Shown here: positions 13,901-28,900 of the stretch, piece after piece
Numbering within the stretch: the first letter of the stretch is position 1
How the letters are laid out: each line of letters begins with the position of its first letter
Source of the DNA: Brachynemurus nebulosus
Taxonomy: Eukaryota > Arthropoda > Insecta > Neuroptera > Myrmeleontidae
Direction: 5' to 3'
Length of the DNA: 64,000 bases
Assembly (NCBI GenBank): GCA_035578155.1
Contig: JAPWDM010000023.1
Coordinates: 1,984,001-2,048,000 of the forward strand
Notes under the pieces: model-generated
The model's database searches: none
The model's input: only the letters and a program-made list of their open reading frames with translations
Told to the model about the DNA's origin: nothing
Made by a program: the position numbers and the translations under genes

Positions 13901-16900
13901 AAAAATTGAATTATTTGTTAATCGTTTTGAATTGAAGATATCATCAGAGAAATTATAGTATTTTAATAAGAATTTTACATTGACACCAGTTTCAAGCAGT
14001 TGAACCGAAGCAGTTTGACAACGCTGTATGACACTACAACTCGCATACAACAGTGCGAATTTCAAAATTTCACAGTTGTCACACAGAACCGAAGGCGTAA
14101 ACACGCCAATAATTGAAAATTAAGGTAGTACCGTGTGATGTGCTAGTAGAAAAAATTGCAAACCAAACTTACTTTATGTCATTATTGTATGTATTAATGG
14201 ATGCATACTATTTTTCATAAGAACGTGTATGCATACATTCAAACATAGTCTGTGCATACACACTTATACTATCAAAGTTTTTTGTAATAAATGCTTTGAC
14301 ATCGTTGTTAATTTATTCAACAAACATATTAAGTGGTATACATATGCGTTTCGACGCTTTATTTTTTCACCTGTACAAGATAGACAGGTGCTGTCGCGGA
14401 CTTTTTTGTAGAGAATTCGATTCTTTACAAAAAAGGTCTTAACACTTTTTAATGTATCTATCACCGTTTTCGCTACGTAAGCGGTAAAAGGTCAAAAAAT
14501 GCTATTCATAATTTTTCAATATTGTTTAAACAATAAATACAAATAAACCAGTTATTTAATATACAGAGTTGCCAGACTGCTTCGGTTCAGTTGCTTGAAA
14601 TTGATGTATTTATTAAAATACTATAATTTCTCTGATGATATCTTTAATTCAAGATGATCAACAAATAATTCAATTTTTTCTTTACATTCAGAACTTATTA
14701 ATCTTTCTTTCCCTAGTTTTTTATTGAATTCTGTCGAGTCATTATATTGTTAAATACAAAATAAGGGTACGTAGTCAGAATTTTGAGATCTAATACATGG
14801 AGTAGATACAAACTTTAACCCAAATTATCTTAACTCAGAAGCGATCAATATTTCCCAAATTACAAGGACAATCAGATATAGCATTCTTCTTTATACTATT
14901 AAAATTTGAAACTTTTCTGTCGAAAAGTTGAATGTCGCCGTAACTACCTTAAATGCTAAATATGTAAAGCAAAATTGCTATGTAAATATATATAGTGAAA
15001 AGAACGACAACTGCAAATGACTCATTCACATCAATTTATGTTTTGGACAAACTCGTAATATAGCTATCTTTCACAAAATCTACTATCTAATATATTGAAA
15101 AGGGATAGTAGAAATTATAATAACTTTTATATGTGACAAAATTTTATTTTTGAAATGAGTCATTTTCAGTTTTAAAAATAAGATTATACATATTACATTT
15201 GGTAAAAAACAATATACATAATATATGTATATGTATGTATAGATAATTATTTTTAATTCTTAAGATACCATCATGTATTGAAAATTATATATGTATTAAA
15301 ACTTTAAAATAGAATAACACTCTATGACACATTACTCAGTGGTATGTATGCATAGAGAAATAATATGTTTGTTGGGTAAATTACGATGATGCCAGAGTAT
15401 TTATCATAAAACACTTTGATGGTATAAGTGTATATACACAAGTTATGTTTGAAGGTATGTATACATGATCGTATGAAAAGTAGTAGGTGCCAACATATCT
15501 ACCCGTTAATAACATAACGTAATTTAGGTTTACAATTTTTTCTACTAGCATATAGCAAGGTAACTACCTTAAGTATAATATGTTTGTCACTTTGTTAAAT
15601 ACTACAATATATGTTAAAATGGATCACATCGCAGTGGGACACTTCCGTAACATTCCCTGTTAGTTAAGCCGGATTTACATATAACGAACAAACGTAAACG
15701 GTAGCGAACAAATTGTGGACGTAGTCACGAAAGCGAACGAACAGTTTCGAACACTCACGAGTGTTTTCCATTTGTTGTCGGTACATCAAAGAAAAAGATT
15801 CGTTCGTGTTTGTTTGTGTCTGTCAGATGTGGACGATTGAAAATTATTTTACGAATAAATTACGACAATTTATAAAATAAATTCAGTTAACAATTCAATA
15901 TTGATAGATTTGAAATTTTGTTCTGATGTTTTGAAATGTTTTAGATAATTTTTACAAAATTATCTAAAAAAGAAATGACGCGTGGGGATCTTTAAAGGGA
16001 AAATTTGATTAATAGAACTCGCAATGTGTAACACTAAATCTTTCTTTAATAGGAATTGCTTCCTGAAAATATGTATTTTGTTCAGATATTTTTAGTCCAA
16101 CTATTTCAGTTAAGTTTTTGAAATTTCATAGTGACAGTCTTGTAAAATTTCCAACAAATCCGGAATTGTCACAAATTAAATCATTTAGTAAATTAGAGGG
16201 CATTATAACGAGTTCTGCTTTAATGAAACGAAACCATCTATCAACATCTTTAACTTCCCATTGGAAGTTATTGTAATGGGTCCGATTTTACGAATCGCTA
16301 ATTTGGACATATCTCCACGTTTCAAGGTCAATAGAACCCGAATCCATCGTTTTTAGCGTGATGTCTGTGTGTACGTTCGTTCGTTCGTTCGTTCGTTCAT
16401 GAATTTTTTTTGTCTCGTATATCTTGAGAATAAATGATAATATCAACTCTGGACTAATTTAATTAGATGCGTAATTAAAAAATGAAGACCTGATAAAATT
16501 TTCAGCAAATTTGGATTAGCGGTTTGTTTTTTATAATAAAAAAACGAAATTAAAAACTTTTTGTGAAATATTTATCGTTTCGCATTTCTCGAGAATAGAT
16601 GATGATATCATTTGTTTAATGAGGGTTGGAGTCCCTCACGAGATACAGGGTGCGAAGCTCCCCAGTTGGGGCAGGGGGCAAAGCCCCTTTCGGGGGTTCG
16701 AAAGCAAAAGTCCCCTGAGATGAAAAAATAATTATTTATGTACAGTAGTCTCTAGTCTTTAAAAACCGCATGATAAAATAGGCGATATAATGTGGGTGAT
16801 AATAGGTCATAAAACTCTTACTGCGACAATTTTCCATTTCAAAACTTACTGAACTTATTTAAAAAATTATTGTGTAGCCGGAACATAAACGAACATCAAC

Positions 16901-19900
16901 GAATTAACGTAAATTGTTCATTCGCATTCGTTTGTGTTCGTTCACGTTTGTTCGCATTCGTTCGTTATATGTAGACCCGGCTTTATATACTTTCCATTGT
17001 GACTGTACAAGGTGTACGAACTCCATATATGCAAAAAAGCGTCAAAAAATAAGAGGGCATTAGTGTTCCGTGTGTACCAAAGTAGGAAAGAAGTGAAACA
17101 GCAGTTTAAAATAGAAATAACAATTTAAAATTATAAAATAGGTCATTTAGGTTTTTTAAATATAAATAATGGAAATAAAATCAATAATTATTAAAAAATA
17201 GTCAAAAATAATGAAGTAAACGATAATAATAAATTTCAAATTACAGTACAAAGGGAAATTAGCGCCATGAGTGGTGAAAAAAGAAAACGTAATATGTGAC
17301 ATTTTCGTGGACAATTCTATCAGTTTCCCGTTTGAGTTCGTGGTTCTTGTGTAATGTCCATGATACTTTCTCTAGTTCCTACTGTTTTGGTTTTTTCCCA
17401 CCAGAGTTGCACATAAAAATTATGTGGGAAATTTAAAATATCATATTGAGAGATAACAAAAATTAACGCAAACTACTCTTCTGTTATAATTTATTCGGCA
17501 ATTTACTATCTCCCGTGCATTAAAAATACTAGGGCGCACATCTCTCACTAAAATTATCTGCGATCTGGCGGTCTAAATAGGACCTAAAGATAGGATTTTT
17601 TATAAGCTATATAAAGAAGCAAATTTGTACAAACAAATATTAAATTAAATTTCCCGAAGTAATCGATAAACCTATTTGGCTGAATTTGCTTATCATCGAA
17701 ATTTCTATTTTATATTTCTAAAATGAAAGATTACAAAAATTCCAGAGGTTTCTTCCGCGTTACTACTTCCTCTGGCTTTTTTAGTCACATTTTCTGAACG
17801 AATTTAACAATTTTAACAGCAAATATGAAAATGTCATACTGAAATATCATCAACAGACCTAATTCATTTCATATTTGTAGCCGTTTAAAAAAAACTTGGT
17901 GACGTCATCACCTATACTAAATGTTTTAACACTGACGGTCATTGACGTCATAAGACGTCAAGTAAAACTTTAGTAACTCACATACCATGTCGTACGACGT
18001 CAACAATTCCATACCTGTCAAAATAGTGTACCAGTTGGGCGTTTTGTCATTATGTTATGACTGTCATGGTAAATAAACCGTAATTTTACTTGTGAAAACA
18101 TGAAAATTGAAACTATACATAGGTATACATTGGTACTGCTTTTTGCATTTTTGATAAAATCAGAACTGTCAGAACACAGTTTCTGATCACATTTCCTGCA
18201 GATGTGATCAGAAAATCAAGAGGAAGTAGAAACAGATATTCTGAGATTTTTTTAATCTTTCAGCTTAGAAATATAAAAAACCTCGATTATGTGCAAACTC
18301 AGCCAAATAGTTTTGTCTATTAGAGAAATTTCATTTAATTTTAGTTTATAAATTATAGTACTTTTTTGTATTATCTTGTTATTTATAAAATAATTTGTCG
18401 TAAAAATAGAAAACCATAAACTTTATAAAAAGCAAAACTATTTATTTATTTTTTGAAAGGTATTTATATTTTAATAATAATACATTTTTTTTTTACAATT
18501 TTACATATCTGCATTTTATTGTTTTGATAATTTTTGATGTATAATCAAATAACTCAAAAATTTGTAGATATTTTTTGATTCCGTACCAAAAAATTTGACA
18601 TCTAAGCATCTAACTTATTGTGATTAAAAAAGTTTTATCTATTCATACATATGTATGAATTAATTTTTCAAAAATTAAATTAAGTACATTTTCAAGTTTA
18701 AAAAAAAAAAAATTTGAGACTTTTTTTTAACTTTAATTTATAAATTTTAAATAAAATAATATTTAATTAGTACTTCTTTTTCATCAGAATTTTTTACTAT
18801 AGTTAAATTTGCTACGGTAAAATCTAAAATAGCTTAGAATGAGCCACAAGACTTGTCCCAGTACTTGAATGAACTAAATCCTTAATAATAAACCTTTTTA
18901 ATGAAATTTCCAAATTTATACCAAAAATTAAAAAATTTTGTTTGTTGATTTAATCGGTAAAGCTAAAAATTATTTGGTATTTTTTATTTCAATTTTCTAA
19001 ATGCAAAAATTCTTTTTGATGACGTGATATTTTTTTTACCTAAATTAGGTTATATTTTTGAAAAGGACAAGAGGAAAGTTACGGACACGCCAATTTATAT
19101 AAAATTATTGAAATATTAACTACTTCGAGGCCTCCTTAGCAGGTTTCTGTTTGACCCTGTTTGTTTTCTTTTAAATAGATATTTATAAAAATACAATAGA
19201 TTTGCTTACAAACAATTAAATTCGAAAAATATTCAATTTGAAATTTATTCTGACTTATATTCATGCTGAATTTATTATTATATTGATTTTTTTTTAAAAT
19301 TTATTTAAATCATTTATTTTAAGAATAAAATTTACATAAAAAGGTAATTTGACATTTGATATTTAAAAATAGTGATTTTTTGTCTATATATTTTATAATT
19401 TTAGTTACTTTTCACATTCCAATGTTTATACCATTTTGGTGTGAAGTTAATTGCAGATATGCAGTGAAATTGTAAGTTCCGGTTAGATTTTTAGTTTCTT
19501 GCACGCGGTGCACAATATTGTTAAAATGAGGTTAAGTTTGTGTAGTTCTAGTTATTAAAGTTAAATGTATAATGTCTTAAATTTAGTGTACGTTATTTTA
19601 ATTATTTGTTTTAAGTAGTTTTAATTTTGTTAAAATGGCTCGAAAAAGTAAGTATGCATATTTCTATTTATATCCTTCGATTAGATCATGGTTCAAATTT
19701 GACGTTTATAATACAATTTTTGACTTAAGTAATATTAGCCGGCAATTTACGAAATTTTATCGAATGAAACCGAGAATAGGTAACATGTCTGCCCATGCCT
19801 AATTAGTGCGGCGGCCACATGGGTGGCAAGTACATTATTGAAAGAATTTCAAATAATTTTAATAAAAATTTGTAACTTTCTTGTTTCTTTTGTTAGTTTT

Positions 19901-22900
19901 TATGAACTATTTTTAAATAATTTGATAGTTTTTATTTTCAATTTTTTAAAAATATGTTTAATTGATACATTAATGACCTTGTGAACATACGTATTTAAAT
20001 TAAGACTTCTTAAAAAGGTGATATTATTAAAATATGTGTGAATATATTTTAATAAATAAATTTTTTGTGACATATGTAGTTTATTTTAAAAATATCTTGT
20101 AATTTTTAAAATTTTTAAGTTATAATTTTGTGTTTATGAAATTTGAAGAATTTCTTTTTTGATATTCGTGTGGATATAATGCCTCATTCAAAACGTGGTA
20201 AATTTTAAATTTTATTTGTAATTTTATGTACCTATATAATATCTGAAGAAATATGTTGAAATTATATAATGATTCAATATTTGGTGTGACTTGTGATCTG
20301 CTTTAGAAAGTTGCAATACAGGCAATTCTACTTTATTATGAAATGACCTCACTGTCCCCAATGGCAATTTTTTTTTTTTTTTTTTGTTAAATTGATCACA
20401 TATAAAAAATGACAATTAATTACCCCAATATTAAAATTTTTCTGATATTAGCAAATATCAGCTTTTGTTTTAAACGTGCAGTGTATCATTTTGTTAACTG
20501 AATTTTCAGAATTTGTATTATGTAGGATATTTTTGTTGCAGTATTTTGCAATTAATATCACAATTTTTTTTTAAAATTAAAGCAATATACCTAATAATTG
20601 TATTCCATACTTTTTTTTTGCATTAAAAATTATTTTTGGATTGCACATAACTTCAGACTGGACGTTTTTATAATACGATTTTAGGAGAATTCGATTTGTC
20701 TCTGGAAATTTTAGTAACGTATTTCAAACAAGTATGTTAATTTAGATAAAAAATTGTATAACTGACTACTACCATATGGTTTTATTAAACTATTTAATCA
20801 GTTGGCATGTGTAAAATCACCTTTTCTTGGTTAATGTGTTAATTTGATTGTCTGAAACAATTACGCTACTTAACCCTGTTTACTACTAAGGATTAAAAAA
20901 GATTCGTTATACTATCAAACTGAAAATATCAGTGTTTCAAAAATCCAGTTATACAATTTTGGTTGAATTTTTCTTTGGTAAAGTACCGTAAATTGGGATG
21001 AATCGGCATGAATTTAAAACATTACATCGTATTTTTTTTTCTTTTTTTTCCTTTTACGAATAACCATTCTTTAATATATTAGTTTATACCAACATGATTA
21101 CTCAAAAACAATCAAAATTACGTTATTTTTACTCCATGGGTAAATTGGTGTCAAAAGTGACAATAAAAGGATGGCCAAAATTGCAATTGAAATATAATGT
21201 AGAATTTTTTTTATACATTCAAAAAATGGAATAATTTTTCATAACTTTGTGTAGAAATAAATGTAAATCTAAAGTTTATCAAGTTTAAAAATGTTATATT
21301 TAATGCAGAAAAATATCCAGTAATTTGATAATTTTGAAAATGCTCTTTTCTATGTCCCAAAATATCCTTAATCAGTCTTTAAACACCCCACATTTGTCCC
21401 TTTATACTTAAAATAGCGTCCCTATTAACCCATGTACTCTTTCTACCCCTTTTCTGCCGTTGTTAACCTCCAACTTAACCCAAATTTCAAGTTCTCATGA
21501 TATTCAACAATTTTGGTAAAACTAAAAAAAAAATGATTCGGGAAATCTGTTATTCACTTCCAATTTCATCATTCTATCATTTTATTTACGATTTTTAAAG
21601 CATTAAAAATTTTAAGTAAACATGATGACGTCATCGAGTTAAAACAATTATTTTTCCCGAAATTTGTTTATGGAAATGGTTTTATTTAGGGTGGTTGGTC
21701 GAATAAGAATAATTTGTTTGTGAATTTTTCATTTTTGCTGTTAAAATAATGAAATTTGTTTTAGAAACACAACTGATTCAACAGAATCCTTTTTTAATGG
21801 TTCTTTATGCCTAATTCTTGCGACTAAATCCTTATACATTATTATTGTAAATTATAAAAATATGTATAAAGTAATTAAACTGTAACATTTAAAATAATGG
21901 AGATTGACTTTGACAACCTATTGCCATCTGGTGTCAGATGGTAACAATAGGTAGTGGGTGGCGCAAACAATAATATAATTAAACACCTTAGATGTAGGTT
22001 TTACTTCCATAAAAAAATGATCAAACCACAGACCAATGAACACTATTATATTATACTACTAGACTAAGCGTAAAGACAGTTTGTAGGCATTTTTCTTGAA
22101 GCAGGTAACAGGGTGAGACGGGTGAGATTTAACGAATATAATATAATGTCAATATTTGAGCAAATACGACTATTATTATAGCAGGACATAATTTGTATAC
22201 GTACGTATTTTGAAAATAAAGCGAATACCACTTCCTTTCTTTCAAAATTTGGCAGTTTCTTCTCAAAAAAGTAAAATTTTATTATCAATATTATATTTTG
22301 ACAATAATTATTTATTTGGAAACGTTACTACGGATATAGTCGGTTACTGCATTGATTACGATATTACAGAATACTATTAGGTCGAAACTTGGTCGTAACT
22401 GGTTGCCTCAATTGTACATTTATATAATTCGTCTATGTAATATAATATATAATATTATGGACGCAAGCTCAAAAGACCTCCAGAAACTGAGGTGAGGAGA
22501 ACACAAATTGTATTATTTCTGTAGTTACCAACCAAAGTAATTATGTTTTTATAGGAGTGAGTGAGTAAACTTCTATTTATTAATATGATAGACAAAGATA
22601 AATGCAGATGTAGATAAAAAAAATTCTTTTTAGTTTGCGCCCATAATATGTTCATTGGTCTGTGGATCAAACCATAGTAACTAACATTTACATCACACAC
22701 TACATTCCTCATTTATGTCACACCAAGGCGTCACATTTGGTCTCTATAAAAAATGACAACTTAAGGGGGGGAGTTCACGCCAGAATCGGCTAATAAGTTT
22801 TTTCGAATCTCGTTTTTTGTTTTTATTTCGTTCTGTGGTTCTTTACAAACACGGTGATATATAAAACATTGCCAAAAAAATTTTTTTTTCAACTAGAAAA

Positions 22901-25900
22901 ATATTTATTTGTGAGCCGCTGCACAGCCAAGTTGCTGCTCCTTTGCAGATAACGCTGGCCCCCCCCCCCCTCCCTTCGCGATTCGATCAGTAATATTTAG
23001 TTTTGGTGTGTACACGAGTTATAGTATGCACTGAGATAATATTCTTTTATTTGTATGCCTTTGTAGACGTTTTAATAAACGGTGAGTAAACCGCTTCTTT
23101 TGTTATTATTTTTGTTTTTTACCGTTTCCCAAAACTTGTGTTTTTCCCGACAAGGAAAATCATATCTCAAGTTCTAGAAAAGATAGAGACTTAATTTTTT
23201 TTTTTATTTTGTTCGTAAATATATCGCGCATAAAGTGGAGTATGCTTTTTCCATTTGAACAATTGTTTTTTCAACAACAACTATTTTTAAACATTTTTTT
23301 TCTAATAAAAAATTGGGTTTTATAACTTTTAGAACTTTGGGATTACAATTTTATAGTTAATTTTTAAAATTGAAACCCATACTCAGCTTTATGAACAGGT
23401 CCTTTAGGAATAAAATAATGAAAAAATATTTAAAAAATATTCATTACTTTTTGAGATATGGCGTTCCTTGTAAACGCTTAAAAACTTGTGAAAAAGGGCC
23501 CCCTCCCCCCACAGGGAAGAGTAATGAATGTTTCAAAAACAAAATTTTCTATTTGAAACCATCCCTAATTTGAAAAAAATTTCAACAAGCAAAATAATCA
23601 TAAATAAAAAAGTGGCTTTTTTAATTTGAATTCCTCCCTTAATTTTTGCCCAAAACCAAATCTACGTGATTTTTATCATTGAGGAATAATAATCAAATTG
23701 AGTTTGTGTTTAGATCAAGGAGTTTAGGTCAAGGATTGTTTATTAGATCTCCACATATGGGCGCCCGTTTTTGTTGAAACAGTCTTTATATCGATACATA
23801 ATTATATTAGTTTTGTGATTATATCATTTTCAATTATAATAATTGTTGAAAATTAGTCAATTAAGTAACATTAACAAAATGTGAAATTACCGTTTTATTT
23901 GTGATTGCATAATGTGTACGTTACTTTTTTTTCAACAGATCCAGGCCCGTCTTTCTATTCTTAGTACAAATTAAACAACCCTGTTTAGGGTTGTCGAGTT
24001 TTTTAATATTCCTGTTTAACTATGGCACGTCTGGTTGTTATAAAATTCAACGTGGGTTGTATAGCCTCCGGTATTCTTATCAAACTGACTTGATGACCTT
24101 CGTTTGCAACTTTTTATCTAACTATAAAATAACATTTTCATATGTTTCTTCGTTTGACTGCAATGTCGCGGATTCTTTTTCCTCAGCACAGTTTAATTTT
24201 TTAAATAGACAATTTTAAATAGAGTTCTTGATACAGTCAATTGATCAGCGTCTATGTTCCAGTAATGACTCTCTTCGGTACTTGGGCAGTGAAAATAGAT
24301 TTAATTAAAAATGAATTTTAAAAAGTAAATAATTGAAGAGCTTATTCCAAAAACAACACATGTCAATTTTTTCAAAAATTCTAATAATGACGCCACCCTA
24401 TAGATTTTTTAACTATCTATGTGGTAGTTTAAATGGTTTCACCAAAAATATTATTTCTCATGAGATATAAGCAAACAAAATATTGTTGGTTCTACAAAAA
24501 AAACATTTGTCAAACATTTGCCAATTGTAGTAATATTGTCAGTTCTACAAAAAAAACTTTTGTCAATTATAGCTCTTACAATAATTTCTTTATACTGAAA
24601 AATTTGAATTTTTGACAAGTGCTGTTTTTGGAATAAGCTCTTCAATTACAAAATTTGTAAATGACTGGGCTATTAAATCTGTGATGTAAAAGAGATAGTA
24701 TTGTTAAAAATATTATCATTAATCTGTAATATTTACTTTGTGTTTTTTCTCCTTTTTTTTTTGCGCGTAATTATTTACTTTTTATCAAAATTAAAAATTA
24801 TTTAGATTTGAAATATTAATAATCCTCTTTCAGTTAAGTATGATGATAAGAATGCACTGATTTTTTACTATTAATCAAACTTCTCAAGACATTCTTGCGA
24901 GTAAAACAGCTACCTTGAACTCTAATGAAACGACTCAAAAAAAATCGCCAAGTGCATGTTAAACACGCATTAAGTTAGGATTTCGTAGTCAATAGCTTTA
25001 ATTTTTCACAATTTCATCCCAAAATTAAGTTTAAATAACTTAAATTAACTTTTAATTTGTTAATAATATTATTATCCGAACCTTCTTTTACTTTTTATAT
25101 GAGTTTAAAAAAATAACTGTTTATTAAATTGCGTCAAGTCCAACAATGACCAAAGTGGTCAAGTATAAATAGACCACCTAGTGCGATGACGGAAATGAGG
25201 AATTCATAAGGGAAATTCAATAAGGAAACATCCTGCAAAGTTATATTCTTTATCTTCTAGAAAACATCACCGATCATAGTTTTTATAAAATTTTTATTTT
25301 TCTGATGACGAAGTGAAACTCGAAAATCGACTCGTAAAAGTGACAAAGGGAACATTTTAATATTTTCTGAATTAAAAAGCGAAGGTCTACTTGTGTTAAT
25401 CATTATCAATAATGTGAGATTTATTTTTGCCCCCACTGTATAAAACAATCGAAAGACTTTAAAATTAAATTGGGTATTTCTAGAAAACTTGCTGATATGT
25501 TCCAACTGGAGCATTCTAGAAAGTAATACGTCTTTAATGAATTAAGTATGCAGTGAAAATATATAAAGGTCATGTTTATTTGAATAATAATCATTGTTTA
25601 TATCGGAAATTAGGACATTGTAGCACAATTAAATAATATTACACATGTGCATATGTACAGGATGTCTCACATTAAGCTTTATTGTTTACACAAGTTATAA
25701 TCCACTTTAATTTGTACTCTATGATTTTATTATTTTACGATCGGACACGTTTATGTGTTTCGAGCTTTATATAGAAAAAATGTTTGTGTTTGGTCCAACT
25801 TTTTTTTAGCATATTTTTTGCCACACCTTGAGTGTCACGGTAAATGTTAGATTGTTAGATAATTATGAAGTTCGTTCATAGATGTCAGAACCGTTACAAT

Positions 25901-28900
25901 ATTCAGTGTTGCAACACATGACGTGTGTATTCATGCTTCTACCGATATGTAACCAATGATGCATCTGATAATGCAATTGGCGCCGTAACTAGTGTGACAG
26001 TATACACGGATCCGTGTATAGCAGCCTCAGTAAATGTGTTAAAAAATATATTTTTTAAAATTTTTATTTTTTTTTTTAAATTTTTGATACATTTTATCAT
26101 TTTTTAATTATGTTTGTGAACTTTAACCTACACAAGTGCTAAGATAGTAAATTGATAAATCATTTTTAACAAAAATAAATTTGTTTACTCAGGTTTGATT
26201 TTCAATCAGTTGCCAGAAAATTTATTTTATACACAGTTTAGTTGATAACGTATATTGAAGATTTCGAATCAACAAATTAACTAACCATCAAATTTTTCGC
26301 TGCACTACAAATATGAATCAATTGTCAATACTTACAATTAGATACAGTACGAATTTTATTGTGTGAAAGAATTGCATATATGTATATTAAAATTAGGTTA
26401 TAAATAAAATATATGTAGTTTTATTTTAATTGAATCACATTAAATATGGAATTAGAGATAATATATTAAAAAAAAAAGTAATAATTATAAGTATTTTATT
26501 AGATACATTTATTAAATTGTATTTGCACTTATGGTTACGCGTCAATCATTTTATTTTTCAATGTACAGAGTGTTCTAATTTTGTTAGAATACAACCTAAT
26601 ATGGCGATTTTTCATATTACACAGAGAAAACCATACAATCGATAGAATATTCTAAACCATCGATTCAATTTTCGTAACTGAGATGATGATTTTCTTGCAA
26701 TTTCTTTGCAAATCCTAGCCTGCCACTACTTTTGTTGTAGTCCATTGTCGTCCATCTGCATTATAATGATGTGGGTTTGTTTAAGACACTTAAGCAACCC
26801 TTCCAATCCGGACATGATTAATGGGTCATACACAATCAATGAAATAAGGAATAAGGAATAAGAAGTATGCCATCTAGTGATGTTGAATGGAACTTTAATG
26901 AAATAAGAAATAAGGAGTATCATAAGAAATAAGGAGTTTATAAGTAATCATGAACGTTACTTTTTTATGAATTTTGATGTAAAAAATACCTAAATACATA
27001 TACCTATGAGCAGTTAAGTTAAAGTTTCATTCATTCTTATTCCTTATTTCTTACTTCTTATTCCTTATTTCATTGATTGATCAATGAAATAAGGAATAAG
27101 AAGTAAGAAATAAGGAATAAGAATGAATGAAACTTTAACTTAACTGCTCATAGGTATATGTATTTAGGTATTTTTTACATCAAAATTCATAAAAAAGTAA
27201 CGTTCATGATTACTTATAAACTCCTTATTTCTTATGATACTCCTTATTTCTTATTTCATTAAAGTTCCATTCAACATCACTAGATGGCATACTTCTTATT
27301 CCTTATTCCTTATTTCATTGATTGTGTATGACCCATTAATCATGTCCGGATTGGAAGGGTTGCTTAAGTGTCTTAAACAAACCCACATCATTATAATGCA
27401 GATGGACGACAATGGACTACAACAAAAGTAGTGGCAGGCTAGGATTTGCAAAGAAATTGCAAGAAAATCATCATCTCAGTTACGAAAATTGAATCGATGG
27501 TTTAGAATATTCTATCGATTGTATGGTTTTCTCTGTGTAATATGAAAAATCGCCATATTAGGTTGTATTCTAACAAAATTAGAACACTCTGTACATTGAA
27601 AAATAAAATGATTGACGCGTAACCATAAGTGTATTAAGCCTAACTTCCTGATAACCCAAGGAAAAAACCGGCTAAACCAAATCATATTAACGTTAATATT
27701 AATATTCTTTCATTGGTATTCCCGAACGAAGTCAATATCTTTTCTTTTTATTCGCGAGATATAGTGCAGGGAAAAAATACGTAAACTCGAAACATATAGG
27801 CTAAAAATTTTAATTTTTTGTCTCATTACAATAATTTTTCTATGCTGAACAGTAAACAGTATATAGGGCTCTAAAACACAGATTAGATAACAATCAGAAG
27901 AGTAACAGAATGAGAGATCCGATATTGCCTGCTATGTATGACCTTGATTGCATGTGTTTTGTGAAAATCAAGGGGCGGTTCCGGGTATATTACCTATTAT
28001 CTTACAGAGCCGGTATAGGATTTGAACTATGGAAAAAAAATAATACAACATATTAGATGATTTGTTATTGTTAACTAGAATTTATTTAGTAAAATTCTTC
28101 ACAATTCTTCACTAAACAAACATAGTGTGATTTGGATATATTCTCCATGTTAATATAATATAATTTTAAAAATTTACAATTTAAATTTGTAAATAAAAAA
28201 TCTTACTTTAAAATAAACTACTGCCCTGGAAGAACAATTTAACTGATCGGCTTGTACTAACATATTCTTCCAATTTCTTCCAAACCTCGAGTATCAAAAT
28301 TTACCTGACTATCGTTTCTTCTCTTTCTGTTACTATTCTGGTTGTTACTTATTCTTGTGTCTAAAACCATTTAATCTGGCCATGTGAAATTCGAGTTTCT
28401 TTAATAATTTAATTTTCAGATGAGTGCGTTTTTTTTACTATCGTCCTTGTAACTTCCTTCTTAGGAGTTTTACAGAGTTGCTTCATCTGGATCAGTTGAG
28501 GCTCCTTTTATTTTTTAAAAGGAAGAAATTCGACTTATGATAGGCATAAAATGGAAAATGAGTTGGTTTGGTTGTAATGGGGTATTTGACAATTTTTTAA
28601 AAACCATCTTAGTGTGTTTATTACTTCTTACTAAACTCATAATACACATTTTTAAATTATTTTGTACTATATTTTTAATAAAAATCACGGATCAAATTTC
28701 AGTTTTTAAAAAGATCGCCAAAACGATGCTTTCTGTGACGTCAAATCGTATGACGTCATTGGCTCTAAAACATTAGTAGTAGTAGGTCTAGTAATGAAAA
28801 TTAATACCTAATGAAAAATTTATTTCATAGTTACCAAAAAAGTAAATAATTTTTTTCCTAACTACAATATAAAACCTACATATTCAAACGAGCTTGTGAC

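Larger units (their letters stand above)
18346..22025. other. intron 7, very AT-rich central part
   Basis: No open frame of note and no clear repeat. Holds the two mini-exon candidates (19635, 20179). Confidence 0.4.

Noticed and set aside
26726..26923. 65-codon frame, identical to one at 27234-27431
   Set aside because: Both lie in the palindrome arms and read through MITE sequence; they are the same non-coding DNA seen twice.
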